Part shown: positions 7,909 through 17,173 of the stretch, in pieces
How the letters are laid out: every line of letters begins with the position of its first letter
Position numbering within the stretch: the stretch's first letter is position 1
Source: Bacteroidota bacterium
GTDB lineage: Bacteria; Bacteroidota; Rhodothermia; Balneolales; Balneolaceae
DNA length: 61,989 nt
NCBI GenBank assembly: GCA_009909035.1
Contig: JAAAOB010000105.1
Span: forward strand, 1 to 61,989
Direction: 5' to 3'
Notes under the pieces: model-generated
Told to the model about the DNA's origin: nothing
Databases searched by the model: none
Seen by the model: only the letters and a program-made list of their open reading frames with translations
Translations under genes and position numbers: made by a program

Positions 7909-8784
7909 TCAAAATCCGCTGAACATTCCGTTGTCATTCGCCAATCCTTCGGTAGGAACGGGCTGAATAACATCCCAGTGCTCTATAGCTTTGCTATTTT
8001 CCATACGAAATAGATCGTAAAAGACATTTGTAGTACCATTCCATTGCCCCTCGCTTATCGTAAGAACAAAATTTCCTTCTCCAATAACCTTATGAATCGT
8101 AGTGTATTGGAACATGTTGTCTATAGAAATGAGATACTCTACAGCTGCCTGAATTCCAGCTAAACCATTATCAATACCAGGGTTGTGCTGAATGTAATTC
8201 TCTGCGATATAATTGGTGATATTATCCGGGTTTTGGCCCATCAAAACATCTTCGATGATTGATACAGCCAACGCTTTATTAGCCTCTGTTTGATTGATAT
8301 CCGTAGAGTTCGTTGGACCGTCAATCATGGTGTTACCATTTGCTGTCTGACTTTCCCAGGGTTGGATAGCATCCCAGTGTTCTGCTATTTTCCCGTTATC
8401 ATCAAACCGCAGGATATCAAACGTTACGACTGAGTCTGCCCCAAAAGGCGCGGCATTGGTCCATAGATTATGAATAGCAACAAAATTGCCGTCTTCAATT
8501 ATTCTGACATTTTCAACCATTGTGCCATTATCCGCTAATACGGTGGTGACTACTTGCACAAAAGCATCTCTACCCGTTGGTAGAAAAGGGTTGTGTTGAA
8601 TGTAATTTTCCGTGACTAATTCTTCTATGGAGGTTACATCACGGTCATTTACGGCTCTAAGAAATGAGGTGGCTTTCTCCTTTTGAGTTGGCTCAGTAAC
8701 TGTTACATCATTATTATCGCTACAAGCGGTACCAATGAAAAGTACACTAAGTACTAAAATTGATAGTAACATTGGTTTTTTCAT
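7909..8784 (-). CDS. SnoaL/NTF2-like lipoprotein with two tandem domains
   Basis: The 291-residue protein begins with a lipoprotein signal (LLSILVLSVLFIGTAC, lipid-modified cysteine at residue 21), so it is anchored to a membrane facing the periplasm. Two NTF2-fold SnoaL-like repeats follow. Each has the hallmark IQHNP (YIQHNPFLP and YIQHNPGID) and each ends in an EHWDxIQP strand (EHWDAIQPW and EHWDVIQPV). SnoaL-like proteins include polyketide cyclases and many uncharacterised small-molecule binders. It is clearly a paralogue of the next gene upstream, which lacks the signal peptide. The reaction is unknown. Confidence 0.85.
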   Translation of the reverse strand: MKKPMLLSILVLSVLFIGTACSDNNDVTVTEPTQKEKATSFLRAVNDRDVTSIEELVTENYIQHNPFLPTGRDAFVQVVTTVLADNGTMVENVRIIEDGNFVAIHNLWTNAAPFGADSVVTFDILRFDDNGKIAEHWDAIQPWESQTANGNTMIDGPTNSTDINQTEANKALAVSIIEDVLMGQNPDNITNYIAENYIQHNPGIDNGLAGIQAAVEYLISIDNMFQYTTIHKVIGEGNFVLTISEGQWNGTTNVFYDLFRMENSKAIEHWDVIQPVPTEGLANDNGMFSGF

Positions 8785-8820
8785 TTTGAAAATGATTTTA
8801 TGATTAAAATTTTTGTTGTC

Positions 8821-9603
8821 TTAAAACCCAAACATTCCGTTGTTATTCGCTAATCCTTCCGTTGGGATTGCCTGAATGACATCCCAGTGTTCGATGGCTT
8901 TTCCATTTTCAAAGAGAAGCAAATCGTAAAAAACATTCGGTTTGTCGTTCCATTCACCCTCACTCACCGTAAGAACAAAGTTTCCCTCGCCCAATACCTT
9001 GTGGATTTTAGTATATCTGAACATGTTGCCTTGAGATGTGATGTATTCTACAGCCTCTGTGATACCCATTAAACCATCTTTTATACCCGGATTATGCTGG
9101 TGGTACTGCTCTGTACTGATGTATTCGGTGATCTTATTGGGGTTTTTGCCCATCAAAATGTCCTCCACCATTGATTTTGCAAGGGCCTTGTTCGCATCTG
9201 TTTTTTCCAAATCATCGATCGCAACAATTCCGTCGAGTTGCGTTCTTCCACTTGCGGTTTCTTCAACCCAGGGCTGTAAAGCGTCCCAATGTTCTGCTAT
9301 CTTTTCCTCTTTATCGAATCGGTAGATATCGAAAGCTGCTAAATTATCGCCGCCAAACGGACGTGCATTGGTCCAATGGTTATGCATGACGACAAAATCT
9401 CCATCTTCAATGACTCGAATTACGTCTCCCTTTGTTCCTGCAGCTTTTAATGCCGGAAGGGCATGCATAAGAATAGGCTCTAAGCCATCAGGGAAAAATG
9501 GATTGTGTTGAATGATGTCTTCTCTCGTCAAAGTTTTAACTGCTTCTTCGTCTTGATTTGAAATGGCATCAATAAAAGCAAGGGCTTTTTCTTTATTACT
9601 CAC
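8821..9603 (-). CDS. Cytoplasmic SnoaL/NTF2-like protein with two tandem domains
   Basis: This 260-residue protein is a paralogue of the lipoprotein encoded 36 bp downstream, but it starts directly with MSNKEKALAFIDAISNQ and has no signal peptide. It carries two SnoaL-like repeats marked by IQHNPFFPDG and HQHNPGIKDG, each followed by the EHWDALQPW or EHWDVIQA strand. It is the first gene of the operon and is divergent from the HxlR gene, with 128 bp between them. Having one exported and one cytoplasmic copy of the same double-domain protein suggests that a compound is handled on both sides of the inner membrane, but this is inference. Confidence 0.85.
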   Translation of the reverse strand: MSNKEKALAFIDAISNQDEEAVKTLTREDIIQHNPFFPDGLEPILMHALPALKAAGTKGDVIRVIEDGDFVVMHNHWTNARPFGGDNLAAFDIYRFDKEEKIAEHWDALQPWVEETASGRTQLDGIVAIDDLEKTDANKALAKSMVEDILMGKNPNKITEYISTEQYHQHNPGIKDGLMGITEAVEYITSQGNMFRYTKIHKVLGEGNFVLTVSEGEWNDKPNVFYDLLLFENGKAIEHWDVIQAIPTEGLANNNGMFGF

Positions 9604-9731
9604 GGTTTTGTCATTTGGTTATTAATTTTTACTTTTAATCTGAAAGCAATATTATGTTTTAACTTTTAATATGCAAGCTATTTTGTAAATTAATTTCAAT
9701 TAGCAAGTAATATTTAACAGGAAGAGTTTAT
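9604..9731. promoter_or_regulatory. Divergent promoter/operator region between SnoaL operon and HxlR regulator
   Basis: The 128 bp between the divergent starts are very AT-rich and contain two similar half-sites, ATATGCAAGCTATT (9670-9683) and ATTAGCAAGTAATA (9699-9712). Regulators of the HxlR family often bind paired sites between their own gene and a divergent target. The assignment is positional; no footprint consensus for this protein is known to me. Confidence 0.4.
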
Positions 9732-10181
9732 ATGAGACAGGATTTCAGATGCGACTGCCCGTTTACTTCAGCCCTTGATGTTCTGGGTGATAAGTGGATA
9801 TTGGTTATCGTAAAGCAGATGCTAATCGAAGGCAATGAAACCTTTAAAGACTTTACGGAAAGTGAGGAAGCCATTGCCACCAATATTTTATCAGACCGGC
9901 TCAAGCTGCTTGAGGAGATGGGAATCATCATCAAAACAAAACGGCCGGACAATAAAAAGTCCAATCTCTATCTTTTAACCGATAAAGGATTGGCATTGAC
10001 ACCCATTCTTGTAGAACTTGCAACCTGGAGCGATCGTCACCTCAGGGATATCCATCCAACCATTGCGGATGGTGAAAAAATGGAGTTTATGCGAAATGAC
10101 AAGGCAGCTTTTGCGCGTGTTCTGGTGAAAAATTACAGGGAAAAACTGGCTGCAACACCCGTTACGCACAACAGCGGGTAA
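9732..10181 (+). CDS. HxlR-family transcriptional regulator
   Basis: A 149-residue winged-helix regulator. Residues 7-11 are CDCPF, the redox- or electrophile-sensing cysteine position typical of HxlR/YodB/HypR proteins. LDVLGDKWILVIVKQML, around residue 16, is the signature first helix, and ATNILSDRLKLLEEMGII (residues 55-72) is the recognition helix and start of the wing. It ends with a short helical dimerisation tail. It faces the SnoaL/SDR operon across a 128-bp AT-rich gap and is the natural candidate to control it. The paired N-terminal cysteines hint at sensing of reactive carbonyl, quinone or oxidant stress. Confidence 0.92.
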   Translation: MRQDFRCDCPFTSALDVLGDKWILVIVKQMLIEGNETFKDFTESEEAIATNILSDRLKLLEEMGIIIKTKRPDNKKSNLYLLTDKGLALTPILVELATWSDRHLRDIHPTIADGEKMEFMRNDKAAFARVLVKNYREKLAATPVTHNSG

Positions 10182-10522
10182 AGTGGTAGAACCAATGCAC
10201 TTCGATTTAATACAACTTTTGGTGGTTTAGAAAAGAGCGCGTCTATAAATCCGTTGCTGCTTATAATCCGTATCCTGATGCTCCACCCCTTTCCACAAAG
10301 ACCCACTGCCAAGCATAACGCCTCGCGGTTCATTGAATGAAGCGAAAATTACCAATGGAATTCAGGGAAAAATTGTACATATAGTATGATCTGGCCCGCA
10401 TCGTAAGGTCTGTTACAGTATCCATTGCCTTTTTTGATTTTGCTAATTCAATATTTTTATCCTTATTTACACGTTAGCCTGCAGGTTCTATACAACACCT
10501 AGATACATCGTAAACTATTGGC
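10182..10522. other. Intergenic region without recognisable gene
   Basis: This stretch of about 340 bp between the HxlR and AraC regulators contains no open frame with family features on either strand. A weak stem (ACCCGT/CGGGT) spans the HxlR stop codon. The last 60 bp, with AT-rich TTTTTGATTTTGC and a taaact box just before 10523, probably hold the AraC gene promoter. Nothing else stands out. Confidence 0.5.
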
Positions 10523-11323
10523 ATGGATCCCGAGTCTATAACAATATCACCTATCACAGACCAGATGATGAGGGTACCCGGGGATACCCGCTCCATTGTC
10601 CTCTGGATACAGAAAACGGTATCCAGCCTGGAAATCAACAGCCACCTGCTTGAGAATATATCCAATACCATACTCTTCTTGATGCCAAATGCTCAATGGA
10701 AAATAGATAATGGTGGTTTAGGCGGATCTGTAGGCTACGCACTGTACCTGAGCCGGGAAACGCTGAATCACCCTATGCTTCGCAATCTTCACATTCAAGA
10801 GGTTCGATTGTTTTCCAATGGAGAAATTCCAACAATACATCTGGCTCCGGGCATCGAAAAACGAACGCATGCACTGCTTGAAATGCTGGATGAGCTGATT
10901 GGCTCTCATCTGAATCACAAAGATGACGCCATTATTTCGCTGTTAAATGCTTTTTTTGTCTATTGCGATGGGCAGTGTAATATCAAATCAGTGATCACCG
11001 AAGACAACACCAAAAAATCGTTGGTTTATAAATTCAAAAAAATGGTTGATAAACACCTTGGCCAATATCAAAAGGTTGAGGAGTTTGCCCAACTGCTGAA
11101 TGTATCTCCCAGCTACCTGAACGAAGCGGTGCAGGAAACACTGAGCACCAATACCAAGGCACTCATCGACGAGCAACTTGTCATGCGGGCCCGTCACAAA
11201 CTCAAGTTTTCCGATAAATCGGTCAAGGAGATCTCATTTGAACTTGGGTTCTCCACACCCGACTACTTCAGCTACTTTTTTAAAAAACATACCGGTACAA
11301 CTCCCTCCTCTCTTCGCGGTTAG
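10523..11323 (+). CDS. AraC-family transcriptional regulator
   Basis: The 266-residue product ends in a typical AraC/XylS double helix-turn-helix. FAQLLNVSPSYLNEAV (about residues 192-207) is the first HTH, and VKEISFELGFSTPDYFSYFF (about residues 234-253) is the conserved second HTH with the FKKHTGTTPSSLR terminus. The N-terminal 150 residues resemble the cupin-like sensor of this family, with a short LAPGIEK stretch. It is followed by a cupin gene on the same strand after about 100 bp, a likely target. The ligand is unknown. Confidence 0.9.
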   Translation: MDPESITISPITDQMMRVPGDTRSIVLWIQKTVSSLEINSHLLENISNTILFLMPNAQWKIDNGGLGGSVGYALYLSRETLNHPMLRNLHIQEVRLFSNGEIPTIHLAPGIEKRTHALLEMLDELIGSHLNHKDDAIISLLNAFFVYCDGQCNIKSVITEDNTKKSLVYKFKKMVDKHLGQYQKVEEFAQLLNVSPSYLNEAVQETLSTNTKALIDEQLVMRARHKLKFSDKSVKEISFELGFSTPDYFSYFFKKHTGTTPSSLRG

Positions 11324-11427
11324 ACTGCAGCTGCAGCGAAAATCGAAGGAATTACCACGGTTTTCCCATTTCCACAATCCGTATTCGCGATTATATTTTT
11401 ATAAATCCCAACAGTAATCCCGGATAC

Positions 11428-11967
11428 ATGAATAGAAAAACATTTCTTCGCAACACAGGTATAGGAGTTGGAACATTGTTACTTCCCGGCGCATCAGGAA
11501 AATTATCGGCTTTAGGAAGTAACAGCCGTTCACCAGATCCGAAGATCATGCGCGATGATGAAGGCAAAGTCCTGAATGTAATTGGTGATATTCAAACCCA
11601 TAAATTGGTGGGTGAGGATACCGAAAATCAGATTGTTGAATGGGTTGATAATGTGGAACCCGGAGTCGGTATTCCTCCTCATTTTCATACTCATGAAGAT
11701 GAAATATTCAGAGTGATCTGGGGAGAGGTGGAACTTATGATCGATGGAGAACCTACGGTGCTTACGGCAGGCGATACCGCGTTTGCCCCAAAAAACATTC
11801 CTCATGCCTGGAAGGTCGTCGGGACCGAAAAAGCACGAATGATTACCAGTGCCTTTCCCGCGGGGATTGAGGAGATGTTTGAAGAGCTGGCTAAATTACC
11901 GCCCGGCCCTCCTGACTTTGAAAAAGTAACCGAAATTTGTGGACGATTCGGGGTTACCTTTGTTTAA
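11428..11967 (+). CDS. Exported cupin-domain protein
   Basis: A 179-residue protein with a Tat-like leader (MNRKTFLRNTGIGVGTLLLP; RK rather than RR, so the pathway is uncertain). The cupin barrel carries the first metal motif as PPHFHTHEDEIFRVIWGE (H, H and E ligands) and the second as AGDTAFAPKNIPHAW. Single-domain cupins bind a divalent metal and may be dioxygenases, isomerases or simple sensors. It lies downstream of an AraC-type regulator. The specific reaction is not predictable. Confidence 0.85.
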   Translation: MNRKTFLRNTGIGVGTLLLPGASGKLSALGSNSRSPDPKIMRDDEGKVLNVIGDIQTHKLVGEDTENQIVEWVDNVEPGVGIPPHFHTHEDEIFRVIWGEVELMIDGEPTVLTAGDTAFAPKNIPHAWKVVGTEKARMITSAFPAGIEEMFEELAKLPPGPPDFEKVTEICGRFGVTFV

Positions 11968-12135
11968 AATGTTCTAAGTAGACTCGTGTCGCGTCAATGC
12001 TGATTTTTTATCGTGTGTCTCCCCATTAATTTCCTTTGGAAAATGATAAAACGATATGAATTTTTGGTTATCTCCTTGGCTTCATATGAGCAACTGCTTT
12101 GCTGCTCCCCTCTGGCGTAAGTGTTAAGCGATGTG

Positions 12136-12525
12136 TCACTTGTACCTTTTACTCTCTACGGACCCGGGATCGTTTGTCATACATTTTCCAGGGGGATTTT
12201 TATACCACAGAATCATCTCATCGTCAACCTGAGGCGGGATCAACACGGGCATGGATTCGGTGAGTGAGGAGTCAGGCTGCAGTACGGGCATTTCGGACAG
12301 GCAAGGAAAGCTCCGAAAAGAGCTGCTGCCGGCGGAGGAGTCTGCATTGTTCGGTGTTGAGGAATTCAAATCCATCAGCGTATCTGCCAATACGACCGTA
12401 CTATAATCCGTATTCAGCTCATCTAAAACATCCGCTGCTGTTGCAAGCTTTTGGTTGTCAGACTGCCCGAAGGCCGGAACAGAGATCAAAATCGAGATGC
12501 TTAGAATTGGTAGAAATTGTCTCAT
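12136..12525 (-). CDS. Small secreted hypothetical protein
   Basis: The 129-residue frame starts with a standard signal peptide (MRQFLPILSISILISVPAFG, cleavage before QSDNQ). The mature part is low in recognisable structure: acidic, rich in serine, proline and asparagine, with two cysteines (FPCLSE and GKCMTND). No domain is recognised. It lies alone between the cupin gene and the kinase/phosphorylase pair. The clean signal peptide is the main reason to believe it is real. Confidence 0.55.
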   Translation of the reverse strand: MRQFLPILSISILISVPAFGQSDNQKLATAADVLDELNTDYSTVVLADTLMDLNSSTPNNADSSAGSSSFRSFPCLSEMPVLQPDSSLTESMPVLIPPQVDDEMILWYKNPPGKCMTNDPGSVESKRYK

Positions 12526-12653
12526 AACCTATTCCCTTTTCATGCTATAAATATCTTTTCTAACGGCCGAACGCTCTGTTTCATTGTGTCGGATAAACAT
12601 CACGGCTGCATTTTCCTCCACTCTTTTATCAAATAGAATAGATCCGGTTTACC

Positions 12654-13694
12654 TTACGGCCAGTCGGGGTGTCGATCGGGGTTTAAAAGGAAAGCGTATG
12701 CCCGGTGTACAATCTGCTGTATAACGGGATCTGAGACGGGAGTATCCTCAAAAAGATACCCCGATTTAAATGCACCTGTGGTCCGGATCAGGAGTTCCAT
12801 CGCGTAGTGGATATTAAAATCGTGCTGCTCCGCCCGGTCCATCAGCAGGCCGTTCTCTTCTCCTAAAGCTAATTGATAACGTTTCAAAAACCTCCGTGCA
12901 ATTGCCTCAACCCGCTTTTTCCGGGCTTTAGATCCGGCCGCAGCCTTGTGCATCGTACAGTGAGACAGAAAATGCGCTGTGTCCTGGAACGGGTAACCGA
13001 AATGCGCAAACTCCCAGTCAATAATGCGCAGCCTGTTTTGTTGGATGATCAGAGAAGGTGCCCAGAGATCTCCCATCACCATACATTTTCCGGGCGTCAG
13101 CAGCTTCTCACCAAGAGTTCGGGCATGATCGACAGCCTTTTGTTCCGGTTTGATACCGGCATTGACAAGAAACTCTTCTGCACCATTGTACTGCACCTGT
13201 TGTCGCGTCTGCTGTATTCCGCTGTTGTTAAAATTCTTTTTGAACCACGGGTTCCCGGCCGTTTCCCGGTGCAGAGTGCCCATAAACTCCCCAAGGGATG
13301 CAGACCGTTCATCATGGTCTGCACCCAGATCACCACTGAAAATTCCACCATTGTTGCCGACATCTTCCATAATCAGCAGATGACGCTCTTGATCAAAATG
13401 ATACAGTTCAGGCGGGCTGATGTGGTCTGATTTCAGTGGATGGAGCTTACCGTCATCAGAAAACTGCTGAAGTGCTTTTGCCTCAAAATGGATGCGCTGC
13501 GGGTCCAGCGGGATATCGGGCTGCCCGGCAATATAGGGCGGTGCATGTTTTACGATGACGTTATGAGGGGTTCCCGCCACTCTCCAGATGAAATTCAGGT
13601 TTCCGCCGGACAGTGGTACCGGATCGCCCGTGGCCCTAAAACCAGCGACATGTTTTTCAGCAATCAGAACAATTTGATTGGGGCTGATCTCCAT
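12654..13694 (-). CDS. APH-fold small-molecule kinase (methylthioribose-kinase-like)
   Basis: This 346-residue protein has the aminoglycoside-phosphotransferase/choline-kinase fold. LSGGNLNFIWRV, near residues 29-40, is the glycine-rich loop, VIVKHAP holds the ATP-binding lysine, LLIMEDVG is the hinge, MVMGDLWAPS is the catalytic loop (Brenner motif) and RIIDWEFAHFGYP supplies the metal-binding aspartate. The layout resembles MtnK, the S-methyl-5-thioribose kinase. Its start codon directly abuts the stop of the upstream phosphorylase gene, so the two are certainly co-transcribed. A nucleoside- or pentose-salvage role fits the pair, but substrate identity is inferred from context. Confidence 0.78.
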   Translation of the reverse strand: MEISPNQIVLIAEKHVAGFRATGDPVPLSGGNLNFIWRVAGTPHNVIVKHAPPYIAGQPDIPLDPQRIHFEAKALQQFSDDGKLHPLKSDHISPPELYHFDQERHLLIMEDVGNNGGIFSGDLGADHDERSASLGEFMGTLHRETAGNPWFKKNFNNSGIQQTRQQVQYNGAEEFLVNAGIKPEQKAVDHARTLGEKLLTPGKCMVMGDLWAPSLIIQQNRLRIIDWEFAHFGYPFQDTAHFLSHCTMHKAAAGSKARKKRVEAIARRFLKRYQLALGEENGLLMDRAEQHDFNIHYAMELLIRTTGAFKSGYLFEDTPVSDPVIQQIVHRAYAFLLNPDRHPDWP

Positions 13695-14483
13695 TTAGTA
13701 GCGATAGATTTGATTGGCAAACGGCACGGGTTCTCCATGCTCAATAAAATCGATCAGAATTTTTTCAGTGGCCTCCCGCGCCTGAACCAGGGACTCTGCA
13801 ATGCCCTCCCTCTGCGGTGTCTCGATCCCGGGAACGGAGTATTTGGCGCCCACAACGAGAGCTGCACACGGAATTTCAAGCTCATTGGCGAGCACCACTT
13901 CCGGGGCCAGGGTCATTGAATTAACCTGTCCGCCAAGTTGTGCCCACATCCGGTTCTCGGCAGGTGTTTTGCTTCGTGGACCGCCGGCATAGACAAAGTT
14001 CACGCCTTCATTATCAAGATAAATTGTCTCATGTCGATCAGCAAGCTGACGATTTAGCTCCCTCGAAAAAAGGCCCTCTTTAATCAGCAGGTGTCCCTGA
14101 CTCTCCGACGGCTCCGGGAACATGGTGCAGGTGGAGCCATCCGGCAGCCGGTTTTCGGGCATCATCAGGTCGGTGACCAGCATCGGTTTATAGAGAGGCA
14201 GATCCGGGTCCAACACCCCAACGGAACTATTTATGAGCAGGGCTCCACACCCCAGTTTCTTCAGTGCTGCACTCTGAGCGCGATAGTTGATCTGGTTGGG
14301 CAAAAGACGGTGCGGAACGCCATGCCGTACCAGTACGTAGGCTTTGCGCTCCGATTGATTGCGGGTCTCGTAAACTTCCTGGCGTCCCCACTCCGTCTCT
14401 ACAGTCGTCTGTTCGAGGTTCAGCTTTTCGGGAATCGATGTTTCAAATGCACTGCCTAAAAAAACGGCAATTGATCTGTTCAT
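13695..14483 (-). CDS. Purine nucleoside phosphorylase / methylthioadenosine phosphorylase family protein
   Basis: The 262-residue protein belongs to the PNP/MTAP family, which cleaves the glycosidic bond of a purine nucleoside with phosphate. Visible signatures are VRHGVPHRLLP (phosphate/ribose binding), NYRAQSAALKKLGCGALLI, and near residue 170 VYAGGPRSKTPAENRMWAQL followed by MTLAPEVVLANEL, the base-binding and trimer-forming segment. It is the first gene of a pair with an APH-fold kinase at zero spacing. The family name alone does not separate MTA, inosine/guanosine or another substrate. An ABC importer lies just upstream. Confidence 0.85.
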   Translation of the reverse strand: MNRSIAVFLGSAFETSIPEKLNLEQTTVETEWGRQEVYETRNQSERKAYVLVRHGVPHRLLPNQINYRAQSAALKKLGCGALLINSSVGVLDPDLPLYKPMLVTDLMMPENRLPDGSTCTMFPEPSESQGHLLIKEGLFSRELNRQLADRHETIYLDNEGVNFVYAGGPRSKTPAENRMWAQLGGQVNSMTLAPEVVLANELEIPCAALVVGAKYSVPGIETPQREGIAESLVQAREATEKILIDFIEHGEPVPFANQIYRY

Positions 14484-14733
14484 AATCTATGCTATTGACT
14501 TTGATATAGTTAAGCAGAGGATGTCTCTGCCGTGTTGAATTATATGAAGGCTGTTAATGAACGACACGGGCGCAGTCGCCGCAATTTATCGACTAATAAT
14601 CTTTAACATTTTGGTCAGCCACGGACTGAATCTACTTATGATTTAATATCGTGAATACCCGGACGGTTTTTAAAATTGACGCCTATCCCCTGGCTTTTTC
14701 CGAATGGATTGACAATAAATTACTGATTCTTTT

Positions 14734-15477
14734 TCAATTGGATCGATTTTCGTCGTGCTGGCGCGTTATCTTGTTCCAAAATTTCAGTTCCTCCTGCACA
14801 CCGCTGCCAGAGTCATTGATAAACGCCTCGCGGCTTTCAAACAGGTGAAGTACGCCGTTTTGCATCATCCCAAAACGATCGCCGGTCATGAGCGCTTCTT
14901 TCAGATCGTGCGTAACAAAAAGGGTTGTAATTTTTTCGGCCCGTGAAATCTCCACAAACAATGTTTGCATCTCCAGCCGGGTTTCCGGATCGAGGCTTCC
15001 GAAGGGTTCATCCAGCAAAAGTACAGTCGGATGAATGATGAATGCGCGGCCAAAGGCCACCCTCTGCTTTTGACCGCCCGACAGCTGTTCGGGATACTTT
15101 TTTTCCTGCCCGTTCAGCTGCAGCCGGTTCACCATTTCCAGCGTTTTTTCTTTGATGATATCATGCTTTTCATCCCGGATTCTGAGCCCAAACCCGATGT
15201 TTTCTTCCACCGTTAGGTGTGGAAACAAGAGGGGCTCCTGGTAGAGATAGACCACACCGCGATCTTTGGGTTTCACGTCATCCATTCGCCGGCCGTCAAC
15301 AAAAATTTGACCGCTATACTTACTCTCCAGTCCGGCAAAGATCTTCAAGAGGGTCGTCTTTCCGCTGCCAGACTTCCCCAGGATCGAGAGCGTTTTATTC
15401 TGTTCAAACGTGAAGGAGACATCCCGCAGAACCTTTTCATCACCAAATGATTTAGTGATATTTTTGGCCTCAATCAT
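14734..15477 (-). CDS. ABC importer ATP-binding protein (YnjD-like)
   Basis: The 247-residue ATPase has Walker A (LGKSGSGKTTLLK, about residues 34-46), Q-loop (YLYQEPLLFPHLT), ABC signature (LSGGQKQRVAFGRA), Walker B (VLLLDEPFGSLD) and the H-switch (FVTHDLKEA). It lacks the C-terminal TOBE-rich extension of long sugar ATPases, as expected for YnjD-like proteins. The ATG directly abuts the stop codon of the second permease, and it is the last gene of the binding-protein/permease/permease/ATPase operon. It should energise uptake of the ligand bound by the lipoprotein encoded at 17174-18394. Confidence 0.92.
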   Translation of the reverse strand: MIEAKNITKSFGDEKVLRDVSFTFEQNKTLSILGKSGSGKTTLLKIFAGLESKYSGQIFVDGRRMDDVKPKDRGVVYLYQEPLLFPHLTVEENIGFGLRIRDEKHDIIKEKTLEMVNRLQLNGQEKKYPEQLSGGQKQRVAFGRAFIIHPTVLLLDEPFGSLDPETRLEMQTLFVEISRAEKITTLFVTHDLKEALMTGDRFGMMQNGVLHLFESREAFINDSGSGVQEELKFWNKITRQHDENRSN

Positions 15478-16248
15478 CTATACGCTCCACACTTTTTGTA
15501 GTAAAAATTTACGGTTCACAAACAGCAGAACCAGCGGCGGCAGTACAAGCAGCACACCGGCCAGTGCCGCAAGGTAAGGATTCGCCTCGCTTACGTACCG
15601 GTACACCATAATGGTGAGGGTTTGAACTTTGCCCACGCCGATAAACTGGGTGAGCCCGTACTCGAACCATGATATCAAATAGCATTGAAAGAAACAGACG
15701 GCCAGCAACCCTTTTGCCGACGGAAGAATAGCATCTTTCACAGCCACTTTAAAATCGCCTCCCATGGTGGCGACCAGGTTCTCAAGATCCCGGATCTTCT
15801 CGTTCCAGAATCCATAGAAAAAAATGACCGCGTAGGGAAAGGTAATAAAGAGCTGGGCAAGCACTACACCCGGAAGTGTTCCCGAAAGATGAAGCTGCAA
15901 AAAGTAGTAGTTTAACATAACGGCAAAGACCACCGGTGCAATCACATACGGAAAGTAGGCCGACACCAGCCACCACCGACTTGTCGTGTAATAGGCTACG
16001 GCACGGCTTGCAAAAAAACCGCCTGTGGTGGCCAAAAAACTCACGGTGAGCGAAAGCATCACCGAGAGCCCGGCACTTCGAAGTAATTCCGACCCTCCTG
16101 TTAAAAACCACGCCCAATGCTCTGCTGTAAATGAGTGTGAAATAACAGAAGGATAGTACCATTGCGCAGAGAAACTGAGATATAGCAGCAGCCCGAACGG
16201 AATGATGAAGCTAAGCCGAATAAACCCCGATAGAAGTCGCCTGCTCAT
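15478..16248 (-). CDS. ABC importer permease, second subunit (YnjC C-terminal-half-like)
   Basis: An inner-membrane permease with about six transmembrane helices and the EAA-type coupling loop visible as LVATMGGDFKVAVKDAILPS. The open frame extends upstream to 16317, but the ATG at 16248 (MSRRLLSGFIRLS) is preferred because it overlaps the stop of the first permease as ATGA, a typical coupled start. In E. coli the single YnjC polypeptide contains both permease domains; here they are separate genes. It forms the transmembrane channel with the product of the gene at 16245-17114. Confidence 0.88.
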   Translation of the reverse strand: MSRRLLSGFIRLSFIIPFGLLLYLSFSAQWYYPSVISHSFTAEHWAWFLTGGSELLRSAGLSVMLSLTVSFLATTGGFFASRAVAYYTTSRWWLVSAYFPYVIAPVVFAVMLNYYFLQLHLSGTLPGVVLAQLFITFPYAVIFFYGFWNEKIRDLENLVATMGGDFKVAVKDAILPSAKGLLAVCFFQCYLISWFEYGLTQFIGVGKVQTLTIMVYRYVSEANPYLAALAGVLLVLPPLVLLFVNRKFLLQKVWSV

Positions 16249-17114
16249 ACCGCCACCTTCTGCCTGTATCGCGAAAAAAGCCACGATATTGTTGCAATAC
16301 AAAGCACCGCATACCAAACCGCCATCGAGTGTGCCACGGGAATATTTGCCAGGTTATACCGCTGTAGTTTTTCCAGTATCAGCACGGAAATCATGTGGGG
16401 AGATGACTGCCCAAGCAATAGGGGAATCTCGTAAGCTCCCATGAAAAAGATGAAGTAGAGTGCAATCAGCGGAAACATACCGCGCAGCAATACAGGAAGC
16501 TGAAGATGAAGCAGAATGGTTCGCTTCCCGGCACCGAGTGATGAGGCCACAGCTTCGATCTGGTCAAGCTTTTCGTGTTCGTATAGATTCAATAACACAA
16601 GCAGAAAAAATGGAAAGACAAGGAAAACATGGGCCATGATAATGCCTGTAGCGTACGGATCCTGAACCAGCACGGGGAACTGCTGAATCTCAGAAATGAA
16701 ACCCATCTGAAACGCCAGGCGTGAAAACAGGCCCGAACCGGAATAGAGCTGAAAAATGACAAAAGCCAGCACAATCGGCGGAATGGTCAGCGGCAGGAAA
16801 AGAGCGCGGTAAAGATTCCGCGACCTGAACAAACGCCGCGCGGTAAAAAGCAGTGTCAGGGAGATGCCCATGGCAAGCAGAGTGGATGCCGCCGCCACCC
16901 AAACGGAATACAAGATCGACTGTAAAAATTCGCCCCGGAAAAGTGCGATCCAATGCTCAAACGTGACACCGTTGCTAAGGAGGCCGGCCAGCCCTACGCT
17001 GTACAACAGGGAATACCCGATGGCCAGCCCAAGCGGCACCAGGCATCCAGCTATAAACAGGGTGATGAGAAGTTTTTTAGTCATATTGAAATTAACGTGT
17101 TCCGGTCTTAACAA
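16245..17114 (-). CDS. ABC importer permease, first subunit (YnjC N-terminal-half-like)
   Basis: The 289-residue permease has around six hydrophobic helices, from KLLITLFIAGCLVPLGLAI at the N-terminus to a C-terminal helix ending WLFSRYRQ. The coupling EAA-like loop reads IEAVASSLGAGKRTILLHLQ, with the conserved glycine. It sits 59 bp after the binding-protein gene and overlaps the second permease by 4 bp. The substrate is set by the binding protein and remains unknown; in E. coli the ynjBCD substrate is also uncertain. Confidence 0.88.
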   Translation of the reverse strand: MLRPEHVNFNMTKKLLITLFIAGCLVPLGLAIGYSLLYSVGLAGLLSNGVTFEHWIALFRGEFLQSILYSVWVAAASTLLAMGISLTLLFTARRLFRSRNLYRALFLPLTIPPIVLAFVIFQLYSGSGLFSRLAFQMGFISEIQQFPVLVQDPYATGIIMAHVFLVFPFFLLVLLNLYEHEKLDQIEAVASSLGAGKRTILLHLQLPVLLRGMFPLIALYFIFFMGAYEIPLLLGQSSPHMISVLILEKLQRYNLANIPVAHSMAVWYAVLCIATISWLFSRYRQKVAV

Positions 17115-17173
17115 TCGAGTGTCAAACTTTCGAGAAATCTTCCAGGCTCCTCTTTCTGTCAGTTTCTTTGTTC

